Position numbers and translations under genes: made by a program. The notes beneath the pieces are model-generated. The model was not told the origin of the DNA and searched no databases. It saw only the letters and a program-made list of their open reading frames with translations. A stretch of 64,000 bases of DNA, from NCBI GenBank assembly GCA_017520705.1, contig JAFXFF010000039.1, positions 31,667-95,666 of the forward strand, given 5' to 3'. The stretch comes from Clostridia bacterium. GTDB taxonomy: Bacteria > Bacillota > Clostridia > Oscillospirales > Acutalibacteraceae. Shown piece by piece: positions 32,467-42,084 of this stretch. The stretch's first letter is position 1, and each line of letters opens with the position of its first letter.

Positions 32467-33336
32467 TTATTTCCCGATCCGCTCCAAATCCTCTCGGGTG
32501 AAGGTGTACACCGCGTCGCAGAAGCGGCAGGTGGCCTCTGCCACCCCCTGCTCGTTGGGCAGAGAGAGGCGATCCTCGGGACTCATAGCGGCAAAGGCAC
32601 GGGCCACCTTATCCCGCGAGCAGGTGCAGCGATACTGCGGCTCGTAGGTGTCGAGGACGTCGTAGGGCATCCCATCCAGCGCCAAGGCGCAGATCTGCTC
32701 GGGGGTCATTCCCTGCCCCAGCATGGCTGTCACGGGGGGAAGTTTGGCCACGTTGGCCTCCACCTTGTCGATGACCTCGTCGGGGCAGAAGGGCAGCAGC
32801 TGCAGCAGCAGTCCGCCGGCCGCCTGCACCGTCAGGTCGGGGTTGACCAGCACGCCCAGAGCGCACACCGTGGGGGTCTGCTCACTGGTGGCGTAGTAGC
32901 TGGTGACGTCCTCGGCGATCTCGCCCGAGATCAGCGGCGTACAGCCCACGTAGGGCTCGGGTGCGCCGTTATCCCGCAGCACCCACAGCTGGCCGTCAGT
33001 GCCCACGGCACCGCTGACGTCCAGCTTGCCGTTGGGCTTGAGGGGGATCTCCACCACAGGATTCTGGGCGTAGCCGCGGACGTTGCCGCCACTGTCCGAC
33101 ACCGCCATCACGGTGCCCACGGGACCGCCGCCCGCCAATTTTAAGGTCAGGCTATCGTCCTTGCCCTTCATCATCACGCCCATCATAGAAGCCGCCGTCA
33201 GCAGGCGACCTAGGGCGGCGGTGACCACCGCCGAGGGCTTGTGAATGTTCTCGGCGCGGGACACGATGTCGGTGGAATCCAAAAAGAGTGCCATCACCGT
33301 AGCGTCACGGGTCAGGCAACGAATCAGTTTACCCAT
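32467..33336 (-). CDS. hslO: Hsp33 redox-regulated chaperone
   Basis: Hsp33 binds unfolding proteins under oxidative stress in the cytoplasm. The 289 residues have the family length, the N-terminal domain with RAENIHKPSAVVTAALGR, and the C-terminal zinc switch CTC...CRFC (residues about 237-272). The ATG has a weak site (ATAACTATG); upstream context offers no better start. Its stop is followed by the tRNA promoter region. Confidence 0.95.
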   Translation of the reverse strand: MGKLIRCLTRDATVMALFLDSTDIVSRAENIHKPSAVVTAALGRLLTAASMMGVMMKGKDDSLTLKLAGGGPVGTVMAVSDSGGNVRGYAQNPVVEIPLKPNGKLDVSGAVGTDGQLWVLRDNGAPEPYVGCTPLISGEIAEDVTSYYATSEQTPTVCALGVLVNPDLTVQAAGGLLLQLLPFCPDEVIDKVEANVAKLPPVTAMLGQGMTPEQICALALDGMPYDVLDTYEPQYRCTCSRDKVARAFAAMSPEDRLSLPNEQGVAEATCRFCDAVYTFTREDLERIGK

Positions 33337-33351
33337 AGTTATGCTCCTAAA

Positions 33352-34119
33352 TCAATCGTTTTGCTGATGGATGGCGTTGTTCTTCGCCACCAGTACCCAG
33401 CGCTGGGCGTCCTCGGCAGGGGCGGTGAACCGCCGCTCGTCATAGACACCCAAGAGGTCAAAGCCCGCCTCTGCGAGCAGGTTTTTCCAGGTCTGCAGGC
33501 TGTAGGCCCTCTCCCGCACCGTGTCGGTGTAGCGGGTGTAGCTGCCGTCCTCCTCCTCGAGGAAGAAGTCCAGCGCCATCTCCACCTCGTGGGTGGCGGG
33601 GAGATAGCGGTTACGCCAAGCGCAGAGGAACTCCTCCCGCTCGTACACAAAGGCGTTATCCCCCAGCACGTGGGCGTGCTTGTAGGGGGTATTGACATCA
33701 AACACCAATAAGCCGTCGGGGGCAATAAACAGCCCCAGACGGCGGAAAATCTCGCGCAGGTCCTCGGTATGGAGAATATGGCTCAGGCTGTCCAGCATAC
33801 ACACAGCCCCGTCCACCGTGCCGTAGAGATCCAGCTCGCGCATATCCTGGCACAGGAACAGGATGTCCTGTCCCTCGTCGGCGGCCTTCTCCCGTGCCAC
33901 GGCCAGCATATCCGCCGAGCCGTCCACCCCCACCACCTCGCAGCCGCGAGAGGATAACTCCAGCGACAGACTGCCGCTGCCGCAAGCCAGATCCAGCAGG
34001 GAATCCGCCCGACCCCCATGGCGTGTAAACGCCGCCAGCAGATAATCTGCCCAGGCGGCGTAGTCCACATCATCGGTCAGGGCGTCGTAAAAGGCGGCAA
34101 AAGCCCCGTAACCGTTCAT
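33352..34119 (-). CDS. Class I SAM-dependent methyltransferase
   Basis: Motif I is LLDLACGSGSLSLEL, motif II VVGVDGSADML, motif III FLCQDMRELDL; together they define the AdoMet-binding fold. The first residues (YGAFAAFYDALTDDVDY) fit a clostridial family usually placed beside a TrpR-like regulator. The substrate is unknown. ATG overlaps the stop of the regulator by one base. Confidence 0.87.
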   Translation of the reverse strand: MNGYGAFAAFYDALTDDVDYAAWADYLLAAFTRHGGRADSLLDLACGSGSLSLELSSRGCEVVGVDGSADMLAVAREKAADEGQDILFLCQDMRELDLYGTVDGAVCMLDSLSHILHTEDLREIFRRLGLFIAPDGLLVFDVNTPYKHAHVLGDNAFVYEREEFLCAWRNRYLPATHEVEMALDFFLEEEDGSYTRYTDTVRERAYSLQTWKNLLAEAGFDLLGVYDERRFTAPAEDAQRWVLVAKNNAIHQQND

Positions 34120-34415
34120 TATTTTTCCTCTGCCTCCATACGGTCAAACACCAATGAATAGGAATCGCAACCGTAATCCAGTGACCGCTTGACGCGGCTG
34201 ATGGTGGCGGTGGAGGCACCCGTTGTCTTAACGATGTCGCTGTATACCCGACCCTCGCTGAGCATCTTGGCCACCACCAAGCGCTGGGACAGTGCCTTCA
34301 TCTCCTGAACGGTGCACAAATCCTCAAACAGCATATAGCATTCCTCACGGGTCTGCAGCTGCAGAATGGCGTCAAACAAAAAATCTACGTCTTTGCTCTT
34401 GATTTTGGAATTCAA
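34119..34415 (-). CDS. TrpR-like YerC/YecD-family protein
   Basis: The start is TTG at 34415 after AAAGGAGG; the longer frame would extend into A+T-rich leader DNA. The 98 residues contain a Trp-repressor-type helix-turn-helix (MKALSQRLVVAKMLSEG, TGASTATISRVKRSL). These proteins bind DNA, but the regulon is unknown. Coupled to the methyltransferase. Confidence 0.87.
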   Translation of the reverse strand: MNSKIKSKDVDFLFDAILQLQTREECYMLFEDLCTVQEMKALSQRLVVAKMLSEGRVYSDIVKTTGASTATISRVKRSLDYGCDSYSLVFDRMEAEEK

Positions 34416-34497
34416 AGGGATACCTCCTTTTATTCTCAACTGCTTACATTGTACACTAACGCTTTCACAATGTAAAGAGTTAAATTGTGAAAATCGC

Positions 34498-34536
34498 AAA
34501 AAAAGTGTCCGTTTTTTGAAAAAACGGACACTTTTT
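34498..34536 (-). terminator. Terminator of tyrS
   Basis: Perfect stem AAAAAAGTGTCCGTTTTTT with its complement AAAAAACGGACACTTTTT; T runs on both strands. Confidence 0.85.
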
Positions 34537-34575
34537 CACGTCATAACACGCAGTTTACAGAGAAGATTTCCAAAA

Positions 34576-35790
34576 TTATGCCAAAGTGATCTTGTGATAG
34601 ACCTTCTTACCCTTCTTAATGATAGCGGCACCCTCGGCAAAATCGGCATCGCCCAAGACAGCGGCGGGATCGGTCACCTTTTGGTCGTTGACGGAGACAC
34701 CACCCTGCTGCACGAGGCGGCGGGCCTCACCCTTGGAGGCGGCCAGGCCGGCGGTCACCATCACGTCCAGAATGCCCATACCCACGGCGTCGGCAATGAC
34801 GGTGGTGGGCATATTCTCGGTGTTACCCACACCGGAGAACAGAGCACGGGCGGCGGCCTGAGCCTTCTCTGCCTCCTCCTTGCCGTGGACCAGAGCGGTC
34901 AGCTCGTAGGCCAAAATCTCCTTGGCGGTGTTCAGCTGGCTACCCTCCCACTTATCCATCTCATCGATCTGCTCGATGGGCAGGAAGGTGAGCATACGCA
35001 GGCACTTGAGCACGTCCTGGTCACCCACGTTGCGCCAATACTGATAGAAATCGTAGGGCGGGGTCTTGTTGGGATCCAGCCACACCGCACCGCTGGCGGT
35101 CTTGCCCATCTTCTTGCCCTCGGAGTTGAGCAGCAGGGTGATGGTCATGGCGTGGGCGTCCTTGCCCAGCTTGCGGCGGATGAGCTCGGTGCCGCCCAGC
35201 ATATTGCTCCACTGGTCGTTGCCGCCGAACTGCAGGTTGCAGCCGTGGGTCTGGAACAGACGGTAGAAGTCGTAGGACTGCATGATCATATAGTTGAACT
35301 CTAAGAAGGACAGGCCCTTCTCCATACGCTGCTTGTAGCACTCGGCACGCAGCATATTGTTGACCGAGAAGCAGGCACCCACCTCGCGCAGGACCTCCAC
35401 GTAGTTGAGATCCAACAGCCAGTCGGCGTTGTTCACCATCTGGGCCTTGCCCTCGCCGAACTCGATGAACCGCTCCATCTGCTTCTTGAAGCAGTCGCAG
35501 TTGTGCTGGATGGTCTCACGGGTCATCATGGAGCGCATATCGGTACGGCCGGAGGGGTCGCCGATCATAGCGGTGCCGCCGCCGATGAGGGCGATGGGCT
35601 TGTTGCCCGCCATCTGCAGGCGCTTCATCAGGCACAGCGCCATAAAGTGGCCCACGTGCAGGCTGTCGGCGGTGGGGTCGAAGCCGATGTAGAAGGTCGC
35701 CTTGCCGGCATTGATCAGATTTTTGATTTCCTCTTCGTCGGTAACCTGGGCGATCAAGCCGCGGGCCACCAGTTCTTCGTAAACGGTCAT
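34576..35790 (-). CDS. tyrS: Tyrosyl-tRNA synthetase
   Basis: Charges tRNA-Tyr in the cytoplasm. The ATP motif is HVGH (HIGH class signature) near residue 46, the tyrosine pocket shows GGNDQWSNM, the second motif is KMGKT (KMSKS) and the C-terminus holds an S4-type RNA-binding domain (EARRLVQQGGVSVND). The 404-residue length is normal for TyrRS. The start follows AAGGAGAGATACCC. Controlled by the T-box leader upstream. Confidence 0.96.
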   Translation of the reverse strand: MTVYEELVARGLIAQVTDEEEIKNLINAGKATFYIGFDPTADSLHVGHFMALCLMKRLQMAGNKPIALIGGGTAMIGDPSGRTDMRSMMTRETIQHNCDCFKKQMERFIEFGEGKAQMVNNADWLLDLNYVEVLREVGACFSVNNMLRAECYKQRMEKGLSFLEFNYMIMQSYDFYRLFQTHGCNLQFGGNDQWSNMLGGTELIRRKLGKDAHAMTITLLLNSEGKKMGKTASGAVWLDPNKTPPYDFYQYWRNVGDQDVLKCLRMLTFLPIEQIDEMDKWEGSQLNTAKEILAYELTALVHGKEEAEKAQAAARALFSGVGNTENMPTTVIADAVGMGILDVMVTAGLAASKGEARRLVQQGGVSVNDQKVTDPAAVLGDADFAEGAAIIKKGKKVYHKITLA

Positions 35791-35814
35791 GGGTATCTCT
35801 CCTTACAACATAAA

Positions 35815-36075
35815 ATAAAAATCCTCTGCGGTCATAGACCGCAGAGGACGATGAGTCAAATCGTGGTACCACCTCTGTTCGCTCCCAAAGGAGCCTCAGG
35901 GACAAAACTGTCCAACGCGATAACGGGCGTGACCGTCTCCCCCTACTCAGCAAAGCGCCGTTCGGGAAAGCAACTCCGGGAGGTAATTGGGCGAAAAGCC
36001 TATCCTGCCTCGCACCCACCGGCAGTTCTCTGAAATAGAAGTTCTTTTCGCTTACTGGATTCCCATCACAGTCAT
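35815..36075 (-). ncRNA. T-box leader of tyrS
   Basis: Reading the reverse strand, a long stem I region is followed by the T-box GGTGGTACCACG (35873-35862), which pairs with uncharged tRNA ends, and by a terminator CCTCTGCGGTC/GACCGCAGAGG with TTTTTATTTT. A TAT triplet (Tyr) lies just before AGAGA in stem I and is the likely specifier. Uncharged tRNA-Tyr is expected to permit read-through into tyrS. Confidence 0.92.
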
Positions 36076-36082
36076 TGAGTGT

Positions 36083-36111
36083 ATTTAACCATAAATAAAG
36101 CCGTTTGTCAA
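36083..36111 (-). promoter_or_regulatory. Promoter of the T-box-tyrS unit
   Basis: Reverse strand TTGACA (36111-36106), 17 bases, TTAAAT (36088-36083). It overlaps the end of the upstream small gene by a few bases. Confidence 0.8.
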
Positions 36112-36401
36112 GCCTCAGTATCGTTGTCCTTGGCAAAGAAATCCATCACACGGGGAATCGCCAGCAGGGCGGTAATCGCCGCCGCCGTGCCGTGGAATAA
36201 GATTTTGGCGCCGCCGGCCTGGTGAAGCACGTCCAACACCAGCAGAATCGCCCAAGCGGCCATAGCCACACACCACAAAACGGCGCACACCTTCTTGACC
36301 GTCTTTCGGTTCTGTGCGGTCAATTCCTGAATGTATTTCTCGTGGCGAAGGCGCTCCTCCTCGGTCATCTCCACAGGAGGTTTTCTCTTTTTAAACAACA
36401 T
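36108..36401 (-). CDS. Small two-helix membrane protein (97 aa)
   Basis: A charged helical N-terminus (EMTEEERLRHEKYIQEL) and two hydrophobic segments (about 40-58 and 66-84). It follows recN by four bases and is probably last in that operon. No function is known. Confidence 0.7.
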   Translation of the reverse strand: MLFKKRKPPVEMTEEERLRHEKYIQELTAQNRKTVKKVCAVLWCVAMAAWAILLVLDVLHQAGGAKILFHGTAAAITALLAIPRVMDFFAKDNDTEA

Positions 36402-36405
36402 AGTT

Positions 36406-38085
36406 TTATTCCTCCTCGGCTCTCAGCCGCAGTTCTCTCGCCGCGGACAAGGCCGCGTCGGTGACGGTGCCGCCCATAATGCGGGCCAATTCTTGTAAGC
36501 GAGCATCCTCCGTCAAGGTGTCCACAGCGGTGTAGGTGCGGCCGGCGGACACCGACTTGCTCACCAACAGATGGGTGTGTCCGCAGGCGGCGATCTGCGC
36601 CAAATGGGTGACGCACAGCACCTGCCGCTTAGCGGCGATGCGGCGCATCAGGGTGCCCACCTTGGCGGCGGCGCGGCCGCTGATGCCGCTGTCCACCTCG
36701 TCAAACACCAAGGTGTCGATGTCGTCCACCTGCGCCAGCACGCTCTTGAGCGCCAGCATAATGCGGGACAATTCGCCGCCGGAAGCGGTCTTGGCAATGG
36801 ATTTGGGCGGCTCACCGGGATTGGAGGCGATGAGGAACTCCACCACGTCGCCGCCGATGGCGGTCAAGGCGGTAGGCTCGATGGAAACCGCCAAATGCAC
36901 GTGGGGCATATCCATAAAACTGAGCTGTGCCTGCACGTCCTGTTCAAAACGGACAGCCGCCTGCTTGCGGGCGGCGGTGAGGCGGCGGGAGGCAGCAATG
37001 GTGGCTTCTTTCGCCACGTCCGACTGCCGCTCCAAATCGGCCAAATACGCGTCGGAGGATTGGATGCTCGCCAGCTCGGTCTGCATCTCGGCCAGTGTAT
37101 CCAGCAGCGCCTGCTCATCGGTGACGTTATGCTGTTTCATCAGCCGCCCGATGAGGGCCAAGCGGTCCTCCAAGGCGTTAAGTTCGTTTTCGTCAAAGCA
37201 GAGTCGGTCCTCGAAATCCGCCGCCTCCTCGGCAATGGCCTGCACGTCGTACAGCGCACTCTGCAGGCGGGTGGCCAGCTCCGCCAAGCCGTCGGAGACG
37301 CGGCCTGCGGCCTGCAGGGCGGCTACCGACTCGGTCAGACGGGTGAGCACACCGCTCTCACCGCCGCTTTCGTCGTCCTCCATGGCGGCAGACACCAACC
37401 GCAGATAACCGGCCAGCTTTTCGCCGTGGCGGGCCAATTCGCGGCGGGAAAGCAGCTCCTGCTCCTCCCCCACCTTCACGTTGGCCTGCTCCAAAGCGGT
37501 AATCCATTGGGTGAGCTGGGCAGTACGAAATTCTTTCTCCTGCTCATCCATGGTCGCCGCCTTAATGGCACGGCGGATGCGGCAATATTCACGATAGGCG
37601 GCGACGTACTCTGCCTTGACCCCCTCCAATTCACCGAGGCGGTCCAGGTATTCCACGTGGCGCTCCGCTTGCAGCAACGCCTGATTCTCGTGCTGGCCGT
37701 GGATATTCACCAGCATCCGTCCCAACTGACGCAGGACGGACACGGTGGTGGGGCGGCCGCCTACGCGGCAGCTGCCCTTTCCGTCGGCGGTGAGGGAGCG
37801 CTGGATCAGCAGGGTGCCGTCCTCTTCGGGAGAAAGCTCCTGCTCCTGCAAAAAGGCCAGCACCTCCTGCGGCAGCTCGTCAAACACACCGGCGATATAG
37901 GCGCGGTCGGCGCCGCTGCGCACCACGTCGCGGGTGATGCGCTCCCCCAACAGGGCGTTGATGGCGTCGATGACGATGGACTTACCCGCGCCGGTCTCAC
38001 CGGTGAGCACAGTCAGCCCCCTGCCAAACGAAATGTCGGTCTTTTCGATCACCGCCACGTTTTCGATATGTAGGCTTTGTAGCAT
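36406..38085 (-). CDS. recN: DNA repair protein RecN
   Basis: An SMC-like ATPase that organises broken DNA ends for recombination. Walker A is GETGAGKS (residues about 31-38), the long coiled coil fills residues 150-370, the signature is SGGELSRIMLALK, and Walker B/D-loop is VFDEVDSGISGR. The 559-residue length is right. In the conserved clostridial order argR-recN. Confidence 0.97.
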   Translation of the reverse strand: MLQSLHIENVAVIEKTDISFGRGLTVLTGETGAGKSIVIDAINALLGERITRDVVRSGADRAYIAGVFDELPQEVLAFLQEQELSPEEDGTLLIQRSLTADGKGSCRVGGRPTTVSVLRQLGRMLVNIHGQHENQALLQAERHVEYLDRLGELEGVKAEYVAAYREYCRIRRAIKAATMDEQEKEFRTAQLTQWITALEQANVKVGEEQELLSRRELARHGEKLAGYLRLVSAAMEDDESGGESGVLTRLTESVAALQAAGRVSDGLAELATRLQSALYDVQAIAEEAADFEDRLCFDENELNALEDRLALIGRLMKQHNVTDEQALLDTLAEMQTELASIQSSDAYLADLERQSDVAKEATIAASRRLTAARKQAAVRFEQDVQAQLSFMDMPHVHLAVSIEPTALTAIGGDVVEFLIASNPGEPPKSIAKTASGGELSRIMLALKSVLAQVDDIDTLVFDEVDSGISGRAAAKVGTLMRRIAAKRQVLCVTHLAQIAACGHTHLLVSKSVSAGRTYTAVDTLTEDARLQELARIMGGTVTDAALSAARELRLRAEEE

Positions 38086-38091
38086 ACGATT

Positions 38092-38556
38092 TTATCTCTC
38101 CGTTTCGCTGAGCATTTTCTTCAGCTCGATCACCAGATCCTCGGCATCCCGCTCACTGGTGACAATGCAAATAAAGGTGTCGTCACCCGCCAAGGTGCCC
38201 ACCACCTGATTCCAGTGCAGGGAGTCCATGGCGGCGCAAGCGGCCTGGGCCATACCGGGCAGGCAGTTGACCACCACGATATTCTGGGCGTACTGCACCC
38301 GCACCACCGAGCCGCCGAAAATGGAATGGAACTGGGCGGAGATGGGCTCGTGATGCCCCCCTTTGGCGGTGGTATAGCGATAGCCGCCGCCGCGAACGGG
38401 ACTCTTGATCAGCCGCAGCTCCTTGATATCGCGGGATACGGTGGCCTGAGTCACCGAATAGCCCGCCTGACGCAGTTGTTCCTGCAGCTCCTCCTGGGTC
38501 TCTACGGCGGTATTGTTGATAATCTCTAAGATCTTCGCGTGTCGTCTGGTCTTCAT
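38092..38556 (-). CDS. argR: Arginine repressor ArgR
   Basis: N-terminal winged helix (ETQEELQEQLRQAGYSVTQA, TVSRDIKEL) and C-terminal oligomer/arginine-binding domain with GTLAGDDTFICIV. It represses arginine synthesis and often sits between nadK and recN in Firmicutes, as here. 154 residues, normal length. Confidence 0.95.
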   Translation of the reverse strand: MKTRRHAKILEIINNTAVETQEELQEQLRQAGYSVTQATVSRDIKELRLIKSPVRGGGYRYTTAKGGHHEPISAQFHSIFGGSVVRVQYAQNIVVVNCLPGMAQAACAAMDSLHWNQVVGTLAGDDTFICIVTSERDAEDLVIELKKMLSETER

Positions 38557-38560
38557 ACAC

Positions 38561-39397
38561 TCATCTCCTGTCGGATAATTTGCAACGCAAACGTTCGTAG
38601 AACGTGTCCCGCCGCAATTGGAGTAAACGGACAGCCGTATCTGCCCGACGAACGATTACGGTATCGTGGGAAGCAAGAGGGATGCTCTCCTCACCGTCTA
38701 CGGTAACGTAGGCAGGCTCGCCGTCCGCCGCCACGGCCTGCGCCGTCAAGGTGACGCCGGCGGGCCAGATACGGGGGCGGGAATCCAAGGAGTGGGGGCA
38801 CACGGGGGTGAGCAATATGCAATCCACCGATGGGTCCACCACAGGGCCGCCTGCGGAAAGAGAGTAGGCGGTGGAACCCGTGGGGGTGGCGATGATGACG
38901 CCGTCACCGCGGCAGGAAAGCACCTCGGCGCCGTCGGCGGTGACCGTCACATCCACCAAACGGGACAGACCGCCGCGGGAAACGACCGCTTCATTCATAG
39001 CGTAGCGGGTGGTAGCCTCCCCCTGGGTATGTACGGTAACTTCAAGAAGTGCGCGCTCGTCTACGGTATAGTCGCCGCCGAGCAAGGCGGGCAGAGCATC
39101 CAATTCATCCGCCTCAAGGCCTGCCAAAAAGCCTACGTGACCGGCGTTGATACCCAAAACGGGGCAACCCGCCGCGGCGGCGGCCTTGGCTACGTGGACA
39201 ATGGTACCGTCGCCGCCGATGGCAATGGCGATGTCGGTATCCGCCAACGCCGCACACAGCCCTGCCGCATCCGGCAGAGGGGTGGCGTAATCCGGAACGG
39301 ATATCTGCGCCCCCACCGCCTTCAGGCGATCTGCCACCGCTTGCGCCAGCGATACGGTCTCGCTCTTATTCTTATTGGGGATCAGGGTGATTCGCAT
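38561..39397 (-). CDS. nadK: NAD kinase
   Basis: Phosphorylates NAD to NADP. Motifs: IGGDGTIVH (catalytic Asp), GINAGHVGFL, MNEAVVSR, and TPTGSTAYSLSAGGP. The length, 278 residues, fits. Four bases separate it from the tlyA and argR neighbours, implying one operon. Confidence 0.96.
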   Translation of the reverse strand: MRITLIPNKNKSETVSLAQAVADRLKAVGAQISVPDYATPLPDAAGLCAALADTDIAIAIGGDGTIVHVAKAAAAAGCPVLGINAGHVGFLAGLEADELDALPALLGGDYTVDERALLEVTVHTQGEATTRYAMNEAVVSRGGLSRLVDVTVTADGAEVLSCRGDGVIIATPTGSTAYSLSAGGPVVDPSVDCILLTPVCPHSLDSRPRIWPAGVTLTAQAVAADGEPAYVTVDGEESIPLASHDTVIVRRADTAVRLLQLRRDTFYERLRCKLSDRR

Positions 39398-39401
39398 ACT
39401 C

Positions 39402-40217
39402 TCACTTCCCTTGCAATTCCAAAAATGCCGTCTGCACGATAGCCGCCGTGTTCCACGCGGGCACGGTAGCAGTATCGCGGCGCAACACGGCTAAGTATTC
39501 AATATTTCCTTCGCCGCCGGTGATGGGCGAATGACCCAGCCACACGGGAGTCAGTGCCGCCTCGCTGAATAAGCAGAGCTGACGGGACAACACCTGAGCG
39601 TGCACTTTACGGTCTTTCACCACGCCGTGCTTGCCGATGGCGGATTTGCCCGCCTCAAACTGAGGCTTGATCAAACACACCAGCGTGGCATCCTGCGCCA
39701 GATACGGCAGAATGGCAGGCAACACGTGGGAAAGAGACACGAAGGACACGTCCACCGAGCAGAAGGTGATACTCCCCTTCCCCACGGCAGCGGACAGTGC
39801 CTCGCTGCGCACGTCGGTGCCCTCCAGCACCACCACACGGGGATCGTTGCGCAGGGCGGAATGGAGCTGATCGTGGCCCACGTCCACCGCGTACACGCGG
39901 ACGGCACCATTCTGCAGCATACAATCGGTGAAACCACCGGTGGAGGAGCCTACGTCCATCGCCACCGCATCGGTGAGGGTGAGCCCCGCCGCTTCGATGG
40001 CTCGCTCCAATTTATACCCACCGCGACCCACGTATTTCTGGGCCGGGGCGGCACACACCACCACGTCGGTGGGAGCGATACGGCGGGACGCCTTGGTGAC
40101 GGCGGTGCCGTTCACCGTGACGAAGCCCGCGTCAATGAGTTCCTTGGCCTTTTCCCGTCCGGAGGCGTGTCCCACAGCCACCAAATAGGCGTCAAGGCGT
40201 TCTCCTTTACCGTCCAT
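39402..40217 (-). CDS. tlyA: TlyA-family S4-domain rRNA 2'-O-methyltransferase
   Basis: Residues 5-65 are an S4 RNA-binding domain (RLDAYLVAVGHASGREKAKE), followed by an FtsJ-like fold with YVGRGGYKLERAI and the AdoMet motif AMDVGSSTGGFTDCML. The start at 40217 follows GGAGGG; a GTG two codons earlier is possible. It overlaps dxs by 11 bases. Methylation of 16S/23S rRNA is known for the family; activity here is inferred. Confidence 0.93.
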   Translation of the reverse strand: MDGKGERLDAYLVAVGHASGREKAKELIDAGFVTVNGTAVTKASRRIAPTDVVVCAAPAQKYVGRGGYKLERAIEAAGLTLTDAVAMDVGSSTGGFTDCMLQNGAVRVYAVDVGHDQLHSALRNDPRVVVLEGTDVRSEALSAAVGKGSITFCSVDVSFVSLSHVLPAILPYLAQDATLVCLIKPQFEAGKSAIGKHGVVKDRKVHAQVLSRQLCLFSEAALTPVWLGHSPITGGEGNIEYLAVLRRDTATVPAWNTAAIVQTAFLELQGK

Positions 40218-42069
40218 AAACACCCTCCGTTTGGGCTGTTATGAAGGCTTCGATGCCCTCGGCATCCAAGCCGACGCGGTGCAGACCCTGCTCGGTAGTG
40301 CAGGCACCCAAGGTCTCTTCAATGGCGCGCACAGCGTATTTTCCGCCGTAGCCCGCCTGCATCAAGCGGCTTCCCAGCAGGTCACCCACGCCGCCGCGGG
40401 TCTCTTCCAGCACCAGCACACAGCGGTATTCTGCGGCCAGCGCCACCACCTCCGCCTCAATGGGCAGGATGCGGTTTAACTTCAATACGGAAACAGACTT
40501 GCCCGCCTCGCGGTAGCGGCGGCACAGGGCAGCCACCTCGCCAAAGGTGCGTCCGTAGGTGATCAGCAGCAGATCTCTGCCGCCGTCGTCGTCCCAGCAA
40601 TACGGCTTATAGTTTGGTTCGTAATCCACCAGCCGATGGTCCTCGCCCCCCTTAGGGTAGCGGACAGCGGCGATACCGTCGGTATCGTACAGGGCCTGCC
40701 GCAGGTGGAGTTCCAGTTCCTTGAAATTAGAAGGCGCGTACATAGTCACATTGGGAATGGTGGCCAGCATCGCCACATCGTAAATGCCCTGATGGGTCTC
40801 GCCGTCATCCGGCACCACGCCGGCGCGATCAATGGCCAGCACAATGTGGTTATTCATCAGGGAGGTGTCGTTGATAAGCTGATCGTAACTGCGCTGTAGG
40901 AAGGTGGAATACACCGCAAACACAGGGAGCAATCCGCCACGGGCCATACCCGCCGAAAAGGTGACAGCGTGCTCCTCTGCAATACCCGCATCAAAGAAAC
41001 GGGTGGGGTATTTCTCCTTGAAGTCCTCTAAGCAGGTGCCCTTAACCATGGCGGCCGTCACCGCCACAATGCGGTTATCTTGAGCAGCCAAGTCACACAA
41101 TGTCTGACCAAAGCGGGAAGAAAAGCTCTCACCGCCGCTTGTGGCAATACCCGTGTCGGGGTCAAAGCGGGAGATGCCGTGATAGGTATCCGGCTTTTGC
41201 TCCGCATAGGGGCTTCCCTTGCCCTTAATGGTGTTGACGTGAAGCACCACCGGCTTGCCCACGCTCTTGGCGGCGCGGAACGCCTCGATAAGGTCGTCTA
41301 AGTCGTGGCCGTCCACGGGACCCATATAGTGAAAGCCCATATTTTCAAAGAAGGAGGTACCGGAATACACCGTGCGCTTCACCTTCTTTTTCGTGCCCTG
41401 CAGCAACGCGGTCAAGGGGCGACCGATGAGCGGAGTATGGTTGAGCACCTTGGTAATCTTCTGCTTGATGCGCACGTACTTAACACGGCTGCGCAAGTGG
41501 GACAGATACCGTGCCACAAAGCCCACGTTCTCACTGATGGACATCTTATTGTCGTTGAGCACGACAATGAGTCGGTCGTCGCTGCGGCCGGCGTTGCTGA
41601 GGCCCTCGTAGGCCAAACCTCCTGTCAGGGCACCGTCGCCGATGACGGCGATGGTATAGCCCTTATCCCCTGTCAGCGCCTTGGCCTTGGCGATGCCGTT
41701 GGCCACCGAGATGGAGGTGCTGCTGTGCCCCGCCACAAAGGCGTCGTGAACGCTCTCGGCGGGGTTGGGGAAGCCGCTGACACCCCCCTGCTGGCGCAGG
41801 GTATCAAATCGACCGTAGCGGTCAGTCAGCAGCTTATGGGCATAGCACTGATGCCCCACGTCCCAGACAATGGCGTCCTTGGGGGTGGTGAACACCCGAT
41901 GCAGAGCCACCGTCAATTCCACCGTACCCAGATTGGAGGCCAGATGGCCGCCGGTGCGGGAGACGGTATCCACCATCTTCTGCCGCAACTGGGCGCACAG
42001 ATCGGTGAGCTCGCTTGTATTCAAATTCTTGATATCCTTGGGAGAATGGATGTCTTCCAATCTCTTCAT
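40207..42069 (-). CDS. dxs: 1-deoxy-D-xylulose-5-phosphate synthase
   Basis: First enzyme of the methylerythritol phosphate pathway: joins pyruvate and glyceraldehyde-3-phosphate with thiamine diphosphate. Motifs: WDVGHQCYAHKLLTDR, GDGALTGGLAYEGLSNAG with NDNKMSIS (ThDP/Mg), DAGIAEEHAV, and DRAGVVPDDGETHQG. 620 residues. Start at 42069 is preferred (AAGGGA eight bases upstream); an ATG three codons earlier is possible. Directly follows ispA in operon order, linking precursor and prenyl chain synthesis. Confidence 0.97.
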   Translation of the reverse strand: MKRLEDIHSPKDIKNLNTSELTDLCAQLRQKMVDTVSRTGGHLASNLGTVELTVALHRVFTTPKDAIVWDVGHQCYAHKLLTDRYGRFDTLRQQGGVSGFPNPAESVHDAFVAGHSSTSISVANGIAKAKALTGDKGYTIAVIGDGALTGGLAYEGLSNAGRSDDRLIVVLNDNKMSISENVGFVARYLSHLRSRVKYVRIKQKITKVLNHTPLIGRPLTALLQGTKKKVKRTVYSGTSFFENMGFHYMGPVDGHDLDDLIEAFRAAKSVGKPVVLHVNTIKGKGSPYAEQKPDTYHGISRFDPDTGIATSGGESFSSRFGQTLCDLAAQDNRIVAVTAAMVKGTCLEDFKEKYPTRFFDAGIAEEHAVTFSAGMARGGLLPVFAVYSTFLQRSYDQLINDTSLMNNHIVLAIDRAGVVPDDGETHQGIYDVAMLATIPNVTMYAPSNFKELELHLRQALYDTDGIAAVRYPKGGEDHRLVDYEPNYKPYCWDDDGGRDLLLITYGRTFGEVAALCRRYREAGKSVSVLKLNRILPIEAEVVALAAEYRCVLVLEETRGGVGDLLGSRLMQAGYGGKYAVRAIEETLGACTTEQGLHRVGLDAEGIEAFITAQTEGVYGR

Positions 42070-42084
42070 AACTATCATCCCTTA

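Noticed and set aside
36571..38073. Long + strand open frame opposite recN
   Set aside because: It is antisense to a clear RecN gene with all motifs intact; low-complexity Gly/His composition and no ribosome site. A shadow of high-G+C coding DNA.
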